Notes: generated by a model not told the origin, from the sequence alone. 64,000 nucleotides of DNA from Lentilactobacillus parakefiri (GCF_002157585.1 NZ_BDGB01000044.1:1-64000); one strand, 5' to 3'; counted from the first letter of the stretch, positions 34,322 to 43,827 are shown. Translations and numbers: made by a program.

Positions 34322-35266
34322 ATGAAACGAAAAACAAAAGTCATCATTGGGCTGGCATCTGCTGCGGTCATTATTGCAGGCGGCCTATTTGGTGCTGGGA
34401 TGTATTTCTACAATGTTGCAGTCGTGCCGGCACCTAAATCATTTTTAAGCAAAACTCAGCCCATTAAGCCCGGTAATTCGCGCTATCCGGCTCACAAATG
34501 GTATCAAGACGCCCACAAGCAGCATTGGTTTGAAATGTCTGCTACTCGACACCTGAAGTTAGATGCTAATTACATATCAGCTGATAAGGCCACCAAGAAG
34601 ACCATTATTATTGCCCATGGCTTTATGTCCAACAAGAACCGGATGTTTGACTATGCGTACCTATTCCATAACCTTGGCTACAACGTCTTATTACCCGACG
34701 CCCGTGGCCATGGTCAAAGTCAGGGGAACTATATTGGTTATGGCTGGCCGGATCGTTTGGACTACGTTAAATGGGTCAAAAAGGTGATTCACCAAAACGG
34801 TCAGAAGTCTGAAATTGCGATATTTGGAACCAGCATGGGCGGTGCCACGACAATGATGGTCAGCGGTGTCAAGGGATTGCCCACTCAGGTTAAGGCGTTT
34901 ATTGAAGACTGTGGCTACACCGATGTCTATTCTGAGATTGCCTATCAGGCCAAAGAATTGTATCACTTACCTAAATTCCCATTGGTTGATATTGTTTCTG
35001 GCATTAACCATGTCAAGAATGGTTATTCTTTCAAAAAAGCCAGTGCGTTGAAGCAGGTCGCCAAAAATAAACGGCCAATGCTGTTTATTCATGGTGCTAA
35101 AGATCAATTTGTCCCGACTAAAATGGTGTACCCATTGTATCGGGCGGACAGGGGACCAAAGCAGCTGTTGATTGTCCCGGGAGCTGGGCACTCACGATCA
35201 TTTAGCACCCACCCGAAACTTTATTCCGACACCGTCAAAAAGTTTTTGAATCACTATTTGAACTAA
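34322..35266 (+). CDS. Membrane-anchored alpha/beta hydrolase
   Basis: A 314-residue protein with one N-terminal signal anchor (about residues 7-29) and an extracellular alpha/beta hydrolase domain of the YqkD/BAAT-like type. HGFMSNKNRMFDYA (oxyanion loop), DARGHGQSQGNYIGYGW, nucleophile FGTSMGGATT, acid in FIHGAKDQFVP and His in PGAGHSRSF are all present, so it should be an active serine esterase. Substrate unknown. ATG at 34322; only weak ribosome complementarity (GGTGGGATGG) upstream. Confidence 0.85.
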   Translation: MKRKTKVIIGLASAAVIIAGGLFGAGMYFYNVAVVPAPKSFLSKTQPIKPGNSRYPAHKWYQDAHKQHWFEMSATRHLKLDANYISADKATKKTIIIAHGFMSNKNRMFDYAYLFHNLGYNVLLPDARGHGQSQGNYIGYGWPDRLDYVKWVKKVIHQNGQKSEIAIFGTSMGGATTMMVSGVKGLPTQVKAFIEDCGYTDVYSEIAYQAKELYHLPKFPLVDIVSGINHVKNGYSFKKASALKQVAKNKRPMLFIHGAKDQFVPTKMVYPLYRADRGPKQLLIVPGAGHSRSFSTHPKLYSDTVKKFLNHYLN

Positions 35267-35344
35267 GAATAAACTTTGACGACTTCAATCAGGGAGCAGT
35301 ATGTTAAACTATTACTAGGACTGTTTTAGAAAGGAGGTTCGCAC

Positions 35345-36943
35345 TTGCTACTAATCATTATACTAGCTATTTTTGCGGCCATTGTTGGCGTTATTTGTGG
35401 CTTGCAGCTGCAGAAACGTCATTTTCAACAGGAAATTCAAAATGCCAAAGCGGCTGCTGAACAGCTGCTAACCAACGCTAATAAAGATGCCCAAGAAAAA
35501 TCTGCCAAGATTATTTCCGATGGTAAACACCAAACGATTGACTATCAAGATTCGATTGAAGAGGAACTTGACAGTTATCAAGCGGATAATGTCACGCGAC
35601 AAAGCCGTATTCAACAACGTGAAACTGGGTTGAAACAAACCGAAGCCCGTTTGGATCAACTTCATTCTAAACTGGCTGAGGAAAGCCATGAAATCAACCA
35701 AAAGAAAGATGAAATTGAGCAGCTCCATCATAGGGCAACCGACTTATCCAAGGAGCGGCTGAAGACACTACAGGAACGCGGTTCGCTCAGCCTAGATGAG
35801 GCTAAACAGCAAATTCTGGATGAATTAAAGACGGCGTTAAAACGTGAAAAAGATATTGAATTGAAGTATCAAGATGACGAAGCACAGGTCAATGCTCCTA
35901 AGGTTGCTAAAATTTTGGCTGACGACGCCATCCAACGCGGACCCGTTGACATGCCCAGAGAGCACATTGAACATTCAGTTCAAATTACTGATAATAACAC
36001 CAAACAAAAGTTAATTGGTCGCGAGGCTTCTAATATCCGCTACATTGAAAGCTTGACCGGTACTGACTTGGTTTTTGATCCCGATGACCCACATTTGTTA
36101 CACGTGGTCACACAAGATCCTTTGAGACGTGAAGTTGCCAAGACGGTGATTACCAATTTGGCGGTCACCAAGCAGATTAATCCCCAATCAATTGAGCACC
36201 AGGTTGGGGTCGCCCAATCGGATTTGATGAATGAACTGCGACGGACCGGTGAGAAAGTGGTCGGTTCGCTTCACATCGGCTGGATGCATCCGGATCTCTT
36301 AAAGATTGTCGGCCGGCTGAAATATCGAACCAGCTATGGTCAAAACGTTTTGAATCACTCGATTGAAGTGGCGGATATTTCGGGGATGCTGGCGGCAGAA
36401 TTGGGCCTTAACGTGAAGATTGCCAAGCTGGCTGGTTTACTTCATGATATTGGTAAAGCAATTGATAGAGAAGTCGATGGTACCCACGTTGAATTGGGAG
36501 TCAAAATTGCTGAGACTTATGGTGAAGATCCGCAAGTTATCAATTCGATTGCCTCTCACCACGGTGACGTGGAAGTGACGACGCCAATTGCCCATCTGGT
36601 TGCTGCTGGGGATTCCATTTCCGGTGGGCGTCCAGGTGCTCGAAGTGAGTCTGTGGAAGAGTACGTTAACCGACTTAAGAATTTGGAACGAATTGCCAGC
36701 TCCAAGCAGGGTGTCAAAGAAAGCTATGCCATCCAAGCGGGCCGCGAAATTCGAATTGTGGTTGATCCCAAGAAGCTGGACGACCAGCAGAACCAACAGC
36801 TGGCTAATGAAGTCAAAGATGAGATTGAAAATGAGTTAACTTACCCAGGTAAGATTAAGGTCACTTCGATTCGGGACTTCAAGGCAGTGGCTTATGTTGG
36901 CGCCGAGAAGAAAAAAGGGCATCGTAAATTGAAGAAAGCATAA
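35345..36943 (+). CDS. rny: Ribonuclease Y-like endoribonuclease with altered KH loop
   Basis: A 532-residue protein with the full RNase Y layout: N-terminal membrane helix, long coiled coil (about 25-190), KH domain and HD domain (VLNHSIEVADISG ... LAGLLHDIGKAID, SIASHHGD). RNase Y starts bulk mRNA decay at the membrane. The KH GXXG loop, normally GREGRN, reads GREASN here, and the region after it is also divergent. With no recA/cinA neighbour, this is probably a second, specialised RNase Y. The start is a TTG behind AAAGGAGG. Confidence 0.85.
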   Translation: MLLIIILAIFAAIVGVICGLQLQKRHFQQEIQNAKAAAEQLLTNANKDAQEKSAKIISDGKHQTIDYQDSIEEELDSYQADNVTRQSRIQQRETGLKQTEARLDQLHSKLAEESHEINQKKDEIEQLHHRATDLSKERLKTLQERGSLSLDEAKQQILDELKTALKREKDIELKYQDDEAQVNAPKVAKILADDAIQRGPVDMPREHIEHSVQITDNNTKQKLIGREASNIRYIESLTGTDLVFDPDDPHLLHVVTQDPLRREVAKTVITNLAVTKQINPQSIEHQVGVAQSDLMNELRRTGEKVVGSLHIGWMHPDLLKIVGRLKYRTSYGQNVLNHSIEVADISGMLAAELGLNVKIAKLAGLLHDIGKAIDREVDGTHVELGVKIAETYGEDPQVINSIASHHGDVEVTTPIAHLVAAGDSISGGRPGARSESVEEYVNRLKNLERIASSKQGVKESYAIQAGREIRIVVDPKKLDDQQNQQLANEVKDEIENELTYPGKIKVTSIRDFKAVAYVGAEKKKGHRKLKKA

Positions 36944-36949
36944 CAAAAA

Positions 36950-36977
36950 AGCCAATCCGAGTATGGATTGACTTTTT
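36950..36977 (+). terminator. Terminator of the RNase Y gene
   Basis: AGCCAATCC pairs with GGATTGACT (one mismatch) and is followed by TTTTT. Confidence 0.7.
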
Positions 36978-37047
36978 GAAAATGTATCATTTGTTTTCGA
37001 ATTATATCGACTCGGTGCAATCCAGTTCAATGTTAGCTAAGAAGGAT

Positions 37048-37626
37048 CTATTTTGAACCAGCTAAAAATCCTTGGTAAAAAGCGTTTGAAACATTTGAGG
37101 AGTCAATTAGAATGATTCCAAAAACATTTTTTCCACATTTCCTTAAGAATGATGTTGCAGTTGGATGATTTGATTTCATCCATTTTCCAAACGCCTTACC
37201 GCCTTTATAGGATGCCTCAAATCCGGTAAGAATTTCTCCTAGATGCCCCCAGTTAATCCCCTCGGGTTGCCCCCAAATGCCTGATTGTGGAGAGATTGGG
37301 CTTCCATCACCATTTGTCGGGGTAGTTACCGATGGGACGTCCGGTTGCACATAATAAACGTAATTTGTGTCCGGAATTTCAATTACTTTTTGTCCTGATT
37401 CGAGTTCTTGTGCGATTTCATAGTATTGAGAATCACTGAGAGAAATATCTAAGCTATCTAGATTTGTGATTATCTGTTTAGATGCTGATGGATTATCAGG
37501 ATTCTGACTATTTTCGGATTGAGTCGCAGTTTCATCCGCATGTGCCGTGTAAGCTGACGGAACAGTAACACCAGTTACGATTAGGGCTGCGAATACAACA
37601 CTGAAATGTTTAATGATAGATTTCAT
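37048..37626 (-). CDS. Secreted protein of unknown function
   Basis: A 192-residue protein with a clear signal peptide (about 1-31, ending TAHA-DE). After it comes a Ser/Asn/Gln/Pro-rich segment, then a Tyr-rich part (VIEIPDTNYVYYVQPD), a Pro/Gly/Ser linker and a C-terminal moderately hydrophobic region with one Cys (FLRKCGKNVFGIILIDSSN). No family recognised. GGAGG ribosome site. It follows the small membrane protein gene by 15 bases, so the two form an operon; a toxin or bacteriocin-like role is possible but unproven. Confidence 0.65.
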   Translation of the reverse strand: MKSIIKHFSVVFAALIVTGVTVPSAYTAHADETATQSENSQNPDNPSASKQIITNLDSLDISLSDSQYYEIAQELESGQKVIEIPDTNYVYYVQPDVPSVTTPTNGDGSPISPQSGIWGQPEGINWGHLGEILTGFEASYKGGKAFGKWMKSNHPTATSFLRKCGKNVFGIILIDSSNVSNAFYQGFLAGSK

Positions 37627-37641
37627 TTTCTATACCTCCAT

Positions 37642-37935
37642 TTACTTGCTAATAATTATTGACAGTAACGAGTAAGCAAAGGAAAGAAGTAGGCAAACCA
37701 CACATATGTTCCGCATTAATAGAGGGATTTTGTATGCGGGGACATAGGAATCTAGTTTCATAATTTCACCAGACCAGAAGTAAAGCGCCATAATGGTGAA
37801 CACATAATATTGAATTTGATCTAAGGTATTCATATTAAGTATTACGAATGGAATGCAAATTAACACGAGGCCGCAAAATACTTCGAACAAACTTAACTGT
37901 GTCTTGAGGCTATGATTTTTTTTCACTATTACCAA
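37642..37935 (-). CDS. Small membrane protein, unknown function
   Basis: Up to 97 residues with three predicted helices (about 15-33, 43-60, 74-95). The start could be the TTG at 37935 or a GTG at 37926 (V-K-K-N-H-S), both served by AAAGG sequences. It is unrelated to anything I recognise and lies just ahead of the secreted protein gene on the same strand, so it may serve it as a partner or immunity-type protein. That role is only a guess from layout. Confidence 0.55.
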   Translation of the reverse strand: MVIVKKNHSLKTQLSLFEVFCGLVLICIPFVILNMNTLDQIQYYVFTIMALYFWSGEIMKLDSYVPAYKIPLLMRNICVVCLLLSFAYSLLSIIISK

Positions 37936-38263
37936 ACCTTTCCTTTGCTAAACTATACGAGATAACATTGAACTCTCATGCGCTTGATTCTGGATTATTG
38001 AGGTTGATCATAATTCGAATTCAAAAAAGCACGTGACCTTGACATTATATTTTACAAATCATTATTTGCAATTGTCATTAAAATCTCTTCGCCCACTTTC
38101 TTTAATCACGCTGACTTAATTATGCAGTAATGACAAGTATAACAAGAAAGCAAATGTTGCAATAGGAGGATAGAATTGCTTTCCCTACATGAACAATGAA
38201 AAAATAAAGAAGAGCGGCTAATACGTATGTGGCGTCGATTAATGTATGAAGGGATGTACAGAG

Positions 38264-38722
38264 ATGCAATTGGGAACTAAATTGAAAACCTTACGAAAAA
38301 ATGCAAACCTATCTCAAATAAGAGTGGCAAAGGAATTAGGAATCTCTCGTCAAGCAATTTCGCACTGGGAAAATAATCGTAATTACCCTGATATTGAGAA
38401 AATTCGAGATTTAAGCATTCTATACCATGTTGATCCTAAAGAATTACTTAGCTTTACCAATGAAGGTAATGACGTCATCAAGCAGTCAAATAATATGTCG
38501 TATCGAAAAACCGAAGTATTATTATTGCTGACGTGTGTACTTTTTATACTTGCTCCGTTAAGTATTTTTGCGATTCCCGTAATTATGAAGATAAATAAAG
38601 TTAGCTGCGCGAATAATCCACTTGTTTTTATAATGTGTCTTCTCAGCTCGCTTTACAACCTATTTATTTTGATTGTCATTTTGCTTAATGTATTAAATGT
38701 TGGATTTGCGGTCGTAAAGTGA
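38264..38722 (+). CDS. XRE regulator with C-terminal membrane helices
   Basis: A 152-residue protein starting MQLGTKLKTLRKNANLSQ (ATG 38264, AAGGG 10 bases upstream; an ATG at 38246 is in frame but lacks a site). The HTH (VAKELGISRQAISHWENNRNYPDIEKI) is followed by a short linker and two strong hydrophobic segments (about 87-108 and 122-146). Membrane-bound XRE regulators of this sort often control neighbouring small-peptide or bacteriocin genes in response to membrane events. The 37936-38263 gap is AT-rich and shows no other gene. Confidence 0.75.
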   Translation: MQLGTKLKTLRKNANLSQIRVAKELGISRQAISHWENNRNYPDIEKIRDLSILYHVDPKELLSFTNEGNDVIKQSNNMSYRKTEVLLLLTCVLFILAPLSIFAIPVIMKINKVSCANNPLVFIMCLLSSLYNLFILIVILLNVLNVGFAVVK

Positions 38723-39205
38723 TCATTTAATAAAAATCCTGTGTTCTTTTAGTAACGTTGTGCAAGATACTTTCAGACTTACCACTCCAATCTTAATGAC
38801 ACCGGTCCACTTTGCTTTCTTTCCAGAAATCTTTTTGAGGGTGGACTCTTGTAAACTGCCAACGGCAGTATTTGATTTCAAATCGTATACGTTACTGATA
38901 TGATTGTTTTTTACTTGCACTTTATATGAGCATGACCAGCCGATGCCATGTTTTGACACACGGTAAATCATTTGGTTTTTAGTAATTGGCTTTGACCTGG
39001 TACTGGTAATTCCTTAAGTTTGGAACGAATTAAGTGAGATGCTTGATGCGTTTATAGTTGATGTGGAGATACCTGTTTTTGGTTCGACAGTTATTTCTGG
39101 AGCTGCCGATTTTGCTAATTTGTTAGCTTGAGCGGGGGTTCCTACTGGTAGTGAGAAAAAAAGTGAGACAAAAGTTATTACACCAGTTAAAAACTGTTTG
39201 TTCAT
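38723..39205 (-). pseudogene. DUF5626-like secreted protein interrupted by in-frame TAA
   Basis: Two open pieces lie in the same frame: 39014-39205 encodes a signal peptide (MNKQFLTGVITFVSLFFSL...) and start of the mature region; after TAA at 39014-39016 the frame continues GITSTRSKPITKNQMIYRVSKHGIGWSCSYKV... to 38723. The second piece resembles DUF5626 secreted proteins of lactobacilli (a YRVSKHGIGWS-type beta domain). Joined, they make a normal 160-residue secreted protein. A single base change restores it, so this is either a young pseudogene or a sequencing error. Confidence 0.75.
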
Positions 39206-39276
39206 GTTATTCTACTTTCCTTTCAAATATATAAGTGAATGGCAGAAGCATCATAATACTTTTTGGCAATTTAGAT

Positions 39277-39308
39277 AAAAAACGGCAAGCCATTTTTGAC
39301 TTGTCGTG
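39277..39308 (-). terminator. Terminator of the 5'-nucleotidase gene
   Basis: On the minus strand ACGACAAG pairs with CTTGCCGT (one mismatch) and is followed by TTTTT. It starts 7 bases after the stop codon. Confidence 0.65.
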
Positions 39309-39314
39309 AATAAA

Positions 39315-40877
39315 CTAATTACGTTCCTCGGAACTAGCAATAATTTCAAAATTATGGTTAACGGTAGCTTCAATCACAGGATGTTTCTGTAGGTATTCCA
39401 TAATCACATGACTGATCGTCATATCACTTGATTTGACAATCTTGTCACTGGTATACATGGGGTAGTGGCCGCCGCCACTCGCTCGGTACCGGTTAAGCGC
39501 GATGGTTAAGACCTGATCATCCTGAACGTCTTTTCCGTGGTATTTCAAACGGGTGACGCGGTGGCCAACCGGTTTTGAAATATTCAAGGTATAATCAATT
39601 CCTTCGTACATATCGTAGTTATAGAAGCGCTCTTTTGGAAAGATGAACTTTTCATTCACCACGACGTCACCGTGACGAACGGTAAAGTACTGAGCAGTAA
39701 CTTCCAAAGCACCGCGCAAATCTGCCCCCGTGATCTTTGAAGTCACCAGGGTATTTGGATAAACATAGTTGGTGATGATGTTTCTCATGGTAATCGGGTC
39801 TTCAAACCCGTGGGCTTCGTTATTGTAAAGGGCGGTTGCTGAGAGGTCAGTGCCCATCTTATCCATTTGGATTTTTTGAATCAGTTCAATAAAAGTCGAT
39901 TCGTGAATTCGAGCTTTGAAGGGATCATCGAAAGTTAAACTGCCCTTGATTCGCGAAAGCGGCTTATCCAGCCAGGCTTCCAGATGTTTGGACAAGTCAG
40001 TTACCGTGTTCCTGATCGTCTGATCGGGTTCACTGTCCTTAACGTTTAGTAATTCGGACTCGCTTCTGATGACATTGTGATCTTTCACTTCAATTGAAAT
40101 TTTGGCAACGTATTGGCCGCGTGAACCTGGTTGAACGATTGGCACGTTAAATAATTGACTGGCAATTTTACGGTGCTGATGACCAGAGATGAGCGCATCA
40201 ATCCCCGGGATATTTTTCAAGATATCATAGCCGCGGTTTTCACCGGGGTTGATATCGTTCCAATTGCCGGTATGATCGCGTTCAAAGCCACCATGATAGA
40301 CGACCACCACCACGTCAGCCTTCTTGCGGATTTCGGGAACGTAGCGTTTACAGGCATCTAACTCCGAAATTAAATTAAAGTCATTCAGGTCATTGACATT
40401 CTTCCATTTTTTAGTGGAAGTGGTTGTCAGGCCCAAAAAACCAATTTTAACGCCGGCTACGTCTAAAATGGCGTATGGGTCGGCCAATAACGGTTCGTTA
40501 TTGTTATCAACGATATTGGCGCACACGAAACGCCGGTCTGAATTCTTCATCATATAGTTCAGATAATCCAGTCCGTAATCAAATTCATGATTGCCGATGG
40601 TACCCAGTTGATAGCCGACTTCGTTATAAGCAGTAAAGAATGCTTCTTGGTCCTGCTTGTCCGCTCTTTTGGCCACGTAATAGGCCATCGGTGATCCCTC
40701 AAGAAAATCGCCGTTATCTAGCAGGATAATCTTTTCATCGGGATGGGTCTTTTGATAGCTTTTAATCGTTGAACACGCCTTCTCAATGCCGAAGGGTTTA
40801 TCAAGACCGGAATCAACGTAGTTAGTAGGTTCAATAAACCCGTGCGTATCGCTGGTCGCTAATAGCGTAATTTTCAT
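39315..40877 (-). CDS. 5'-nucleotidase / metallophosphatase family protein, YunD-like
   Basis: A 520-residue two-domain protein. The N-terminal calcineurin-like part shows SDTHGF, LLDNGDFLEGSP, TIGNHEFDYG, VYHGGFERD and ISGHQHR metal-binding motifs. The C-terminal 5'-nucleotidase domain includes NNEAHGFEDPITMRNI and the ALNRYRASGGGHYPM segment. There is no signal peptide, unlike wall-bound UshA types, so it acts in the cytosol on nucleotides or cyclic nucleotides. I prefer ATG 40877; a GTG at 40889 would add four residues. Confidence 0.85.
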   Translation of the reverse strand: MKITLLATSDTHGFIEPTNYVDSGLDKPFGIEKACSTIKSYQKTHPDEKIILLDNGDFLEGSPMAYYVAKRADKQDQEAFFTAYNEVGYQLGTIGNHEFDYGLDYLNYMMKNSDRRFVCANIVDNNNEPLLADPYAILDVAGVKIGFLGLTTTSTKKWKNVNDLNDFNLISELDACKRYVPEIRKKADVVVVVYHGGFERDHTGNWNDINPGENRGYDILKNIPGIDALISGHQHRKIASQLFNVPIVQPGSRGQYVAKISIEVKDHNVIRSESELLNVKDSEPDQTIRNTVTDLSKHLEAWLDKPLSRIKGSLTFDDPFKARIHESTFIELIQKIQMDKMGTDLSATALYNNEAHGFEDPITMRNIITNYVYPNTLVTSKITGADLRGALEVTAQYFTVRHGDVVVNEKFIFPKERFYNYDMYEGIDYTLNISKPVGHRVTRLKYHGKDVQDDQVLTIALNRYRASGGGHYPMYTSDKIVKSSDMTISHVIMEYLQKHPVIEATVNHNFEIIASSEERN

Positions 40878-40958
40878 ATTTTCACCCACACAAAATCAAG
40901 TATATCGTCAAGTATAGTCAATTATGCCATGATTGTAAATTCAGCTTGACTAAAGTAG

Positions 40959-42950
40959 TTAAGCGAGTAAGAAATCGGTTCCGGATCCCTGCTCCATGTA
41001 AGCCATTTGATCAGTCGAAATGCTTTGGCTGAGCTGATCTGATAGGTTTCTGGAAATCTTGCCTGCTTTAAAGGCATCTGCCACGTAGGCGTATTCATAT
41101 TGAAAGGATTTGATCAGTAACGTATTTTGGGCACTGTCAGCTTGAGTGTCGCCGACAGAACGGCTTTGGCGGAAGTTATAGGAGCTGCGGACAAAATTGA
41201 CGGCATTGCTATTTTGCTCGTCCTCAATTTGGTCTAAATAGTCGTTGGCAGTGGTAAACATGGCATCTTTGATCAAATGATTAGTCTGTTGACGCTGGTC
41301 GTGAATCTGTTGGCGAGTTTGTTGCGGGATGGTTTCTTTCATTCGTTGTCTAATTTGTTTCGTCCTTTTCCGTGACTTAAAACGTCGCAACTGGTATTTA
41401 AAAATATATTTGATTCGTGTCCCGAAGCCCAGGTGGTTGTTGGAAGCGGTGATCATTCCTCGCGAAAATCGATTAGCAATTTTTTGATCAATTTTGACTT
41501 CTGCCGCCAAATCCACAATTGCCTGGACACTGACTTGCTGGGTGGCGGCCATAATTTCTTGCACCTGTTTGCGGTCAACTTCAGGGTTATTTTTCTGGCT
41601 GTTCAACATGTCAATTACATAGTTCCGGTCCAAAAGTGAAATGGTCGGGTCCTGCTTGACTTGAGAAATGGCGTAATTCACCATTGCACCACGATACTGG
41701 TTGAATTGGCCTTGGTCCTTCACCTGCTTTTTCGGACACAACAGTGGCAGGACAATCGTTGGAACAATCAGACTCAATAAGATGACGATTGTTGCAATGT
41801 AGATCAACTGATCTCGGAATGGAAATGGCTGGCCTACTGACGTGAGTGGAATTGACAGGGCCATTGCCAAGGTAATAGTTCCGTGGACGCCGCCAATCGA
41901 ACTCACCAGGGCTTCACGGGTTGTTGGCATTTTAGCTTGGACGCCAAAAAGATTGGTTCGCACCCAGATGTAACGGATGACAAGCATCACGAGATAGATT
42001 GCCAAAGCATCAAAGACTAGTTTGATGATCAGGGTATTTGAATACGGGATCATACGCTTGATAACCTTGGGCAGGGTGACTCCCAAGAGGACGAAGACGA
42101 CCCCGTTTAACAGGCTGGTGATCACGCCCCAAGTTGCGTTGGTGACCAACCGGACATTTGTCGAAGTCAGCTTTAGTCGGCTTTGATTGATCCCATAAAT
42201 GATGCCGGCGGAAACCACAGCCAGAATCCCGGAACATCCCAGTTCTTCGGAGAACAAATAAATTGCAATGGGCGTCATGATACTGAACGGCACGATGACG
42301 CTGGCGGTGTCCATTGATTTGTTGACCAGCAGTGTTTGAATTTTCACGAAGATCAAGCCGGCAATTACCCCAACCAACAGGCCGCCGAAGAAGCTGGTAA
42401 GAAACCGGGTTAACCCTTGAGCAAATGAGAAATCTCCGGAGACAAACGATGCCAGTGCCATATTAAAGATAACGATTCCGGACGCATCGTTAAATAATGA
42501 CCCGTTTTCCAATGCGCCAGAAATGGTTTCCGGCAGCTCGATATCTTTGGTGATCGATTTAAAGGCCACAGAGTCCGTTGGGGTGACAATTGCAGCGACC
42601 GCAAAGCACAGTGCCAGGGGAATCGATGGCAGCAGTAAGTGGGCGATTAGGCCGATGATGACGGCGGTCGCCACTGCGAGGATGACTGCCAGATTCAGAA
42701 TTTGTCTAATTGAATGGCGAAAATAACCGGCACTGGTGTTTTGACCGTCATTGAACATCAATGGCGCAATCACCATCAGCATGAAAATTTCCGGTTCTAA
42801 CGCGTAATTTTGGAAGAACGGCAGCAATGATAATAAGAAGCCGCAACCAATCTGGTAAAAGGTTAGGGGGATGTTGGGAAAGACGGTGTACAAGATGTTG
42901 GCAATGATCACTGCCACAATTAGAAGGGTGAGTGAATAGAAGACTAGCAT
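40959..42950 (-). CDS. Na+/H+ antiporter, CPA1/NhaP-like
   Basis: A 663-residue antiporter with about 11-12 membrane helices in the first 410 residues and a long charged cytosolic tail. FAVAAIVTPTDSVAFKSI and ENGSLFNDASGIVIFN contain the conserved TP and ND ion-binding residues of CPA1 exchangers. It exports Na+ (or K+) for protons and would help pH and salt balance. The tail is rich in Arg and Gln and may be regulatory. AAAGGAG before the ATG. Confidence 0.88.
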   Translation of the reverse strand: MLVFYSLTLLIVAVIIANILYTVFPNIPLTFYQIGCGFLLSLLPFFQNYALEPEIFMLMVIAPLMFNDGQNTSAGYFRHSIRQILNLAVILAVATAVIIGLIAHLLLPSIPLALCFAVAAIVTPTDSVAFKSITKDIELPETISGALENGSLFNDASGIVIFNMALASFVSGDFSFAQGLTRFLTSFFGGLLVGVIAGLIFVKIQTLLVNKSMDTASVIVPFSIMTPIAIYLFSEELGCSGILAVVSAGIIYGINQSRLKLTSTNVRLVTNATWGVITSLLNGVVFVLLGVTLPKVIKRMIPYSNTLIIKLVFDALAIYLVMLVIRYIWVRTNLFGVQAKMPTTREALVSSIGGVHGTITLAMALSIPLTSVGQPFPFRDQLIYIATIVILLSLIVPTIVLPLLCPKKQVKDQGQFNQYRGAMVNYAISQVKQDPTISLLDRNYVIDMLNSQKNNPEVDRKQVQEIMAATQQVSVQAIVDLAAEVKIDQKIANRFSRGMITASNNHLGFGTRIKYIFKYQLRRFKSRKRTKQIRQRMKETIPQQTRQQIHDQRQQTNHLIKDAMFTTANDYLDQIEDEQNSNAVNFVRSSYNFRQSRSVGDTQADSAQNTLLIKSFQYEYAYVADAFKAGKISRNLSDQLSQSISTDQMAYMEQGSGTDFLLA

Positions 42951-43055
42951 TTTTTTCTCCTTTAAAATATTTTATTACCAATATTATAGTTGATTGAGTG
43001 GATAAACGGTGTATAATAAAATTCACAAGTAAGTTACTATAAGTAAGTAACCGTA

Positions 43056-43086
43056 TTGACAAATATTATCAATATGATAATATAGT
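43056..43086 (+). promoter_or_regulatory. Promoter of the Spx-like gene
   Basis: A perfect TTGACA at 43056-43061 is followed by TAATAT (16-base spacing) and TATAGT (19-base spacing). It gives a leader of about 55-60 bases. Confidence 0.6.
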
Positions 43087-43142
43087 AATCGTAGGATGTT
43101 GTTTCTCGTTTGTATTTTGTTTCTGAGCAGGGGGGAATTGTA

Positions 43143-43538
43143 ATGCTGAATTTATATGTAGCACAAAGCAGCGCTTCAAGTCGGAAGGCACGTGCATGGT
43201 TGAAGAGCCATCACATTGATTTTAAGGAGAGAAATATCAATTCCAACCCTCTTAACGCTGATGAGGTAAAACAAATTTTACGTTTAACCGAAAACGGCAG
43301 TGAGGACATTATTTCTACACGGTCTAACATCTACAAGAAGTTGAACTTAGACCTTGACAACTTAACTGTTTCACAGTTGGTTGACCTTGTCGTTAAGTAC
43401 CCTGATTTGATTAAACGTCCAATTATATTTGATGATCATCGTCTTGAGGTTGGATTTAACGAAGAAGAGATTCGGAGATTCCTGCCGCGAAGTGTTCGTG
43501 AAGCGGAACTTCGTGAACTGGAATCACAAATCAGCTAA
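43143..43538 (+). CDS. Spx-family protein lacking the CXXC redox switch
   Basis: A 131-residue ArsC-like protein of the Spx family from the ATG behind GGGGGG. Spx binds the RNA polymerase alpha C-terminal domain and reprograms transcription under oxidative stress. LRLTENGSEDIISTRS with the alpha-contacting Gly and Arg, and the RRPIIFDD/EIRRFLPRSVR-like C-terminus, are conserved. The N-terminal switch, normally CXXC in SCTSCRKARAWL, reads SSASSRKARAWL, so both cysteines are Ser. It cannot be activated by disulfide formation and is likely a constitutive or abundance-controlled paralogue. Confidence 0.9.
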   Translation: MLNLYVAQSSASSRKARAWLKSHHIDFKERNINSNPLNADEVKQILRLTENGSEDIISTRSNIYKKLNLDLDNLTVSQLVDLVVKYPDLIKRPIIFDDHRLEVGFNEEEIRRFLPRSVREAELRELESQIS

Positions 43539-43576
43539 TTCATAAAAATAACTAATTAGTTATACGGATCAATTGA

Positions 43577-43612
43577 GGAGCTTGGGTTATTACATACCCA
43601 AGTTCCTTTTTT
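43577..43612 (+). terminator. Terminator of the Spx-like gene
   Basis: GGAGCTTGGGT pairs with ACCCAAGTTCC and is followed by TTTTTT. Confidence 0.85.
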
Positions 43613-43827
43613 AGTTTGTAAAATCGGCCGGAATCACTACTCCCCCGCGCAGATGAAATTATCGATAGCTTTGGGGTAAATTTAATTTGTACGGAACAAC
43701 ATTAAAGCAAGCTAAGGAACCACTTATTATCCTCACAGAATGTAAGTGCTCACCAGAATTCCAAGTGTTGTGTTTCACGGCTTTGTTGCTTAAAATCAAA
43801 TCAGACAAACTAAAGGAGACGGATAAG

